Source: Halothermothrix sp.
GTDB lineage: Bacteria > Bacillota > Halanaerobiia > DY22613
Length of the DNA: 64,000 bases
Direction of reading: 5' to 3'
NCBI GenBank assembly: GCA_016841825.1
Contig: JAENYK010000001.1
Location: forward strand, 186,001 to 250,000
The notes below the pieces were generated by a model. The model saw only the letters and a program-made list of their open reading frames with translations. It searched no databases and had not been told where the DNA came from. Made by a program: the position numbers and the translations under genes. Shown in pieces: positions 61,770 to 64,000 of the stretch (positions are counted from its first letter, which is position 1; each line of letters opens with the position of its first letter).

Positions 61770-62524
61770 GTAATCCGACGCTCCTTAAACCTGGCAGCAA
61801 AATAAACGAATTTTGGCAGTGCCAATACTCTGAAAAAACGATATGGTTCTCTGACCAAACGATAGAACCATTCCAGATGCAGACTCTGCATAAATTCAGG
61901 TGCCCTTTTGGATTTACCTGCCCAGATATCAATACAACCTCCAATTCCAATAGATACAGGAACCTGATATCGGTCTTTATAATCTGCAATAAATTTATCC
62001 TGTCGCGGAGCCCCCATTCCCACCAGAAGCATATCTGGTCTTAGGGCTGCAATCTCTGCAATAACCTGTTCTCGCACCTCATCAGTCAAATATCCATGAT
62101 GGGTTCCCCTGATCTGTAATTCTGGATACCTCTCCTGCAAAGCAAGGGCAGCCTCGTCCACAACTCCGGGATTTCCACCTAACAAATAAATCGAATATCC
62201 CTTCTCTGCAGCCAATGCAAAAAATCTTGTAGAGAGATCAAAACCCGTTACCCGTTCAGGAACATCAATTCCGATAAAATGTCTCGCTGCCAGAACCAGA
62301 CCAATACCATCGGGAACTATCAGATCAGCATTGTTCATAATCTGATAGAACTCCTCATCTGCCTGAGCTGTCATTAACATCTCTGGATTACCAGTAATAA
62401 TCTGCCGGGGAACTCCTCCGGCAATGGTCTTCTCAATCCAATCCAGGGTCTCTTCCATGGTGATGATATTAACTTTTACTCCTAATATTTTAATTGTATT
62501 CATAGTATCACCAACATCTTTCAT
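61766..62524 (-). CDS. WecG/TagA/CpsF family glycosyltransferase (GT26)
   Basis: This 252-aa enzyme has GNPEMLMTAQ, NADLIVPDGIGLVLAAR, RVTGFDL, LLGGNPGV and VGMGAPRQDKF, all typical of GT26. Such enzymes add N-acetylmannosamine or a related sugar to a lipid-linked acceptor for teichoic-acid-like or secondary wall polymers. The first ATG overlaps the csaB stop as TAATG; a second ATG seven codons later is an alternative start. Confidence 0.92.
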   Translation of the reverse strand: MKDVGDTMNTIKILGVKVNIITMEETLDWIEKTIAGGVPRQIITGNPEMLMTAQADEEFYQIMNNADLIVPDGIGLVLAARHFIGIDVPERVTGFDLSTRFFALAAEKGYSIYLLGGNPGVVDEAALALQERYPELQIRGTHHGYLTDEVREQVIAEIAALRPDMLLVGMGAPRQDKFIADYKDRYQVPVSIGIGGCIDIWAGKSKRAPEFMQSLHLEWFYRLVREPYRFFRVLALPKFVYFAARFKERRIT

Positions 62525-63621
62525 TATAACAAATTTAAAACCATTCTGGCATTCTTTCTGGCCTGTTCTTGAAGCATGCCAACCTGGGTTATAATCTGTT
62601 CTCGATAATTAGCCAGATCATCTAATCTTCGAATAATCTCAATATACAAAGATTCAGACTGTAAACTCTCTATATTAGCTATGGCTTGATCAGAAATCCG
62701 CTTGAGAAAACTATCAATCTTCGGGTCGTATGATATACCTACAATTGGTACATGAGCAACTGCAGAGAAAATTAACGCATGCAGCCTAATCCCTATCAAC
62801 AGACTCAACTGTTGATAAAAAGTCAGCATCTGATCAGGTTGATACTCTCCTTCGATCACCTTAACTTTCGAGAGATTAGATCCTATCTCCTGGCAAAAAG
62901 GCAGATCAACTTCCCGATGCATGGGAATCAGCAAAATCTCTGCTTCTCTCTCTTTCTGTAATCGTTCAATTGTTTGAATTAGAGCTTCTTTAAATCCTGT
63001 CAACCCTTGCCACGGGCGAGGAGCAATTCCAATCAGCGGAATACCCCTTTCGGTACATCTATTTCTCAATTTTAAAAGTTCCCGATATTCTTGAGTCTCA
63101 GGAGCTCTGGGCTCTAACAGTACCACAGGATCCACAGTCACTTCCATTGGTGGTTTTCGGACACCAATGGATTCAAGCAGGGCTAATGATTCCTGATCCC
63201 GAACAGTAATCAACTGTACCCAATTAGCCAAAATTCTAGTCAACAATCTGCCCCAAAAACCTTCAATCGGTCCAATACCCTGAGCGTAAAAAGCAACCTT
63301 CTTTCCCAATATCTTGGCAAGGCCAACTACTCCCAAATAATAGGGAATAGTCAGCTGACTTGTCACATCCTGCAAAAGACTTCCTCCACCACTGACCAAC
63401 AGGTCAGCATTCTGCAAAGTTTTAACAATCTGGAGAATCCTCCACCTGTCTCTGGCATTAACCCCATACCGATTGGCAGTACTCTGAGGATCTTTAGATA
63501 AAACAGTGATCTCCAGATCAGGTTCTTCATTACGTAATGCCTGAATAATTGACTGCAAAACAGCCTCATCACCCAAGTTATCGAATCCATAATAACCAGA
63601 GATAACGACCTTTTTAATCAT
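62524..63621 (-). CDS. csaB: Polysaccharide pyruvyl transferase CsaB
   Basis: This 365-aa enzyme of the PS_pyruv_trans family opens VVISGYYGFDNLGDEAVL and has LVSGGGSLLQD and GIRLHALIFSA, the CsaB pattern. It adds ketal pyruvate to a secondary cell-wall polysaccharide, the ligand for SLH-domain proteins. That fits with an S-layer or SLH anchoring. The ATG follows AAGGAG and overlaps the DUF5693 gene by 8 nt. Confidence 0.93.
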   Translation of the reverse strand: MIKKVVISGYYGFDNLGDEAVLQSIIQALRNEEPDLEITVLSKDPQSTANRYGVNARDRWRILQIVKTLQNADLLVSGGGSLLQDVTSQLTIPYYLGVVGLAKILGKKVAFYAQGIGPIEGFWGRLLTRILANWVQLITVRDQESLALLESIGVRKPPMEVTVDPVVLLEPRAPETQEYRELLKLRNRCTERGIPLIGIAPRPWQGLTGFKEALIQTIERLQKEREAEILLIPMHREVDLPFCQEIGSNLSKVKVIEGEYQPDQMLTFYQQLSLLIGIRLHALIFSAVAHVPIVGISYDPKIDSFLKRISDQAIANIESLQSESLYIEIIRRLDDLANYREQIITQVGMLQEQARKNARMVLNLL

Positions 63622-64000
63622 AAACCCAACTCCTTAGCCTCTCCCATAACTTCAGGACCTGATTATATAACCAGATTAGAATTAATCCGCCGCCAATACC
63701 CAGAACAATAGCTGAAATCACCCGGAGCAAAGAAGCAATAATCGGTGTATGGATATGAGAAAATGTGTTGATAATGGTCAATTGTCCGATCGAACCAACA
63801 ATCAACAAAGGTAATGCCAATCCTCTTTTCTCTTTTTTCAATAGATAGTACAATGCCAGAATCATAAATGGGTGTCCGATAGCAAATTCTTTGAAGCGTG
63901 GTCGATATATCAATAGATCCTCAAGTAAATCCCTAATCTTTATCTCAATTGAAGATACCGGCAAGATCGGAAAGTTCCCTGTACGTCCAATATAAATCAA
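63614..64000 (-). CDS. DUF5693 family membrane protein (5' end outside the window)
   Basis: The frame is open to the right edge, so this is the C-terminal 128 residues only. SSIEIKIRDLLEDLLIYRPRFKEF (by its parts RDLLEDLL and RPRFKEF), GHPFMILAL and two or three following helices fit the DUF5693 family, which regularly precedes csaB in Firmicutes. The function is unknown; a link with wall polymer pyruvylation or export is inferred from linkage. Confidence 0.82.
   Translation of the reverse strand: MIYIGRTGNFPILPVSSIEIKIRDLLEDLLIYRPRFKEFAIGHPFMILALYYLLKKEKRGLALPLLIVGSIGQLTIINTFSHIHTPIIASLLRVISAIVLGIGGGLILIWLYNQVLKLWERLRSWVYD

Overview
The window looks like a chromosomal stretch of a low-G+C, fermentative, diderm Firmicute, most plausibly of the Halanaerobiales type. 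This is inference from three things: AT-rich DNA with strong AGGAGG ribosome sites, Firmicute genes (HprK, BshA/BshB1, CsaB, YitT, CsoR/CopA/CopZ), and a signal-peptide protein that reads like an outer-membrane beta-barrel. Nearly all genes lie on the minus strand. The exceptions are a GH57 branching enzyme and a DUF4912 protein (5.5-8.1 kb). I saw no tRNA, rRNA, CRISPR array, prophage or transposase gene.

Layout by region. 0-17.7 kb is a storage-glucan block: GH15 glucoamylase (cut by the left edge), a nucleotidyltransferase/pseudo-phosphomannomutase fusion, a glycogen-synthase-like GT4, a GH57 branching enzyme, DUF4912, patatin, a TPR protein, a GH133 debranching enzyme, a stand-alone starch-binding module, two membrane-anchored glucodextranase-C-like proteins, HPr kinase and a ROK glucokinase. 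17.8-20.5 kb holds two bacillithiol genes and a Cof phosphatase. 20.9-22.5 kb is a PII-like protein with a cation/H+ antiporter. 22.7-26.9 kb is copper handling, with a readable promoter and CsoR operator ahead of copA. 27-29.3 kb has a ferredoxin and a set resembling B. subtilis yvl genes under a DUF2089 regulator. 29.6-35.7 kb has a PHP protein, a TIM-barrel protein and a sugar ABC importer whose first permease carries a chemoreceptor-like Cache sensor domain. 36-50.4 kb contains uvrC, a maltodextrin operon (malE, malF, malG, GH13 enzyme) with its LacI regulator, then uvrBA. 51-64 kb has SatD/DUF3307, a GcvH-like protein without the lipoyl lysine, a cell-wall amidase, the beta-barrel protein, a polysaccharide deacetylase, CtpA, a half-length solute-binding lipoprotein, a split transketolase, YitT, WecG/TagA, CsaB and a DUF5693 fragment.

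How the genes fit together: maltodextrins enter through the two importers, which carry no ATPase here and presumably share one encoded elsewhere. They are trimmed by the GH13 enzyme, phosphorylated by the glucokinase and stored or released as glycogen by the 0-17 kb genes. HprK provides carbon-catabolite signalling.

Two dispersed non-coding repeat families run through the window. Family 1 is about 117 bp, has three potential hairpins and occurs four times; it resembles ends of IS200/IS605-type elements. Family 2 is about 75-88 bp and occurs four times; one copy encodes the C-terminal tail of the patatin gene. The most novel-looking protein is the Cache-permease fusion at 33751-35682.
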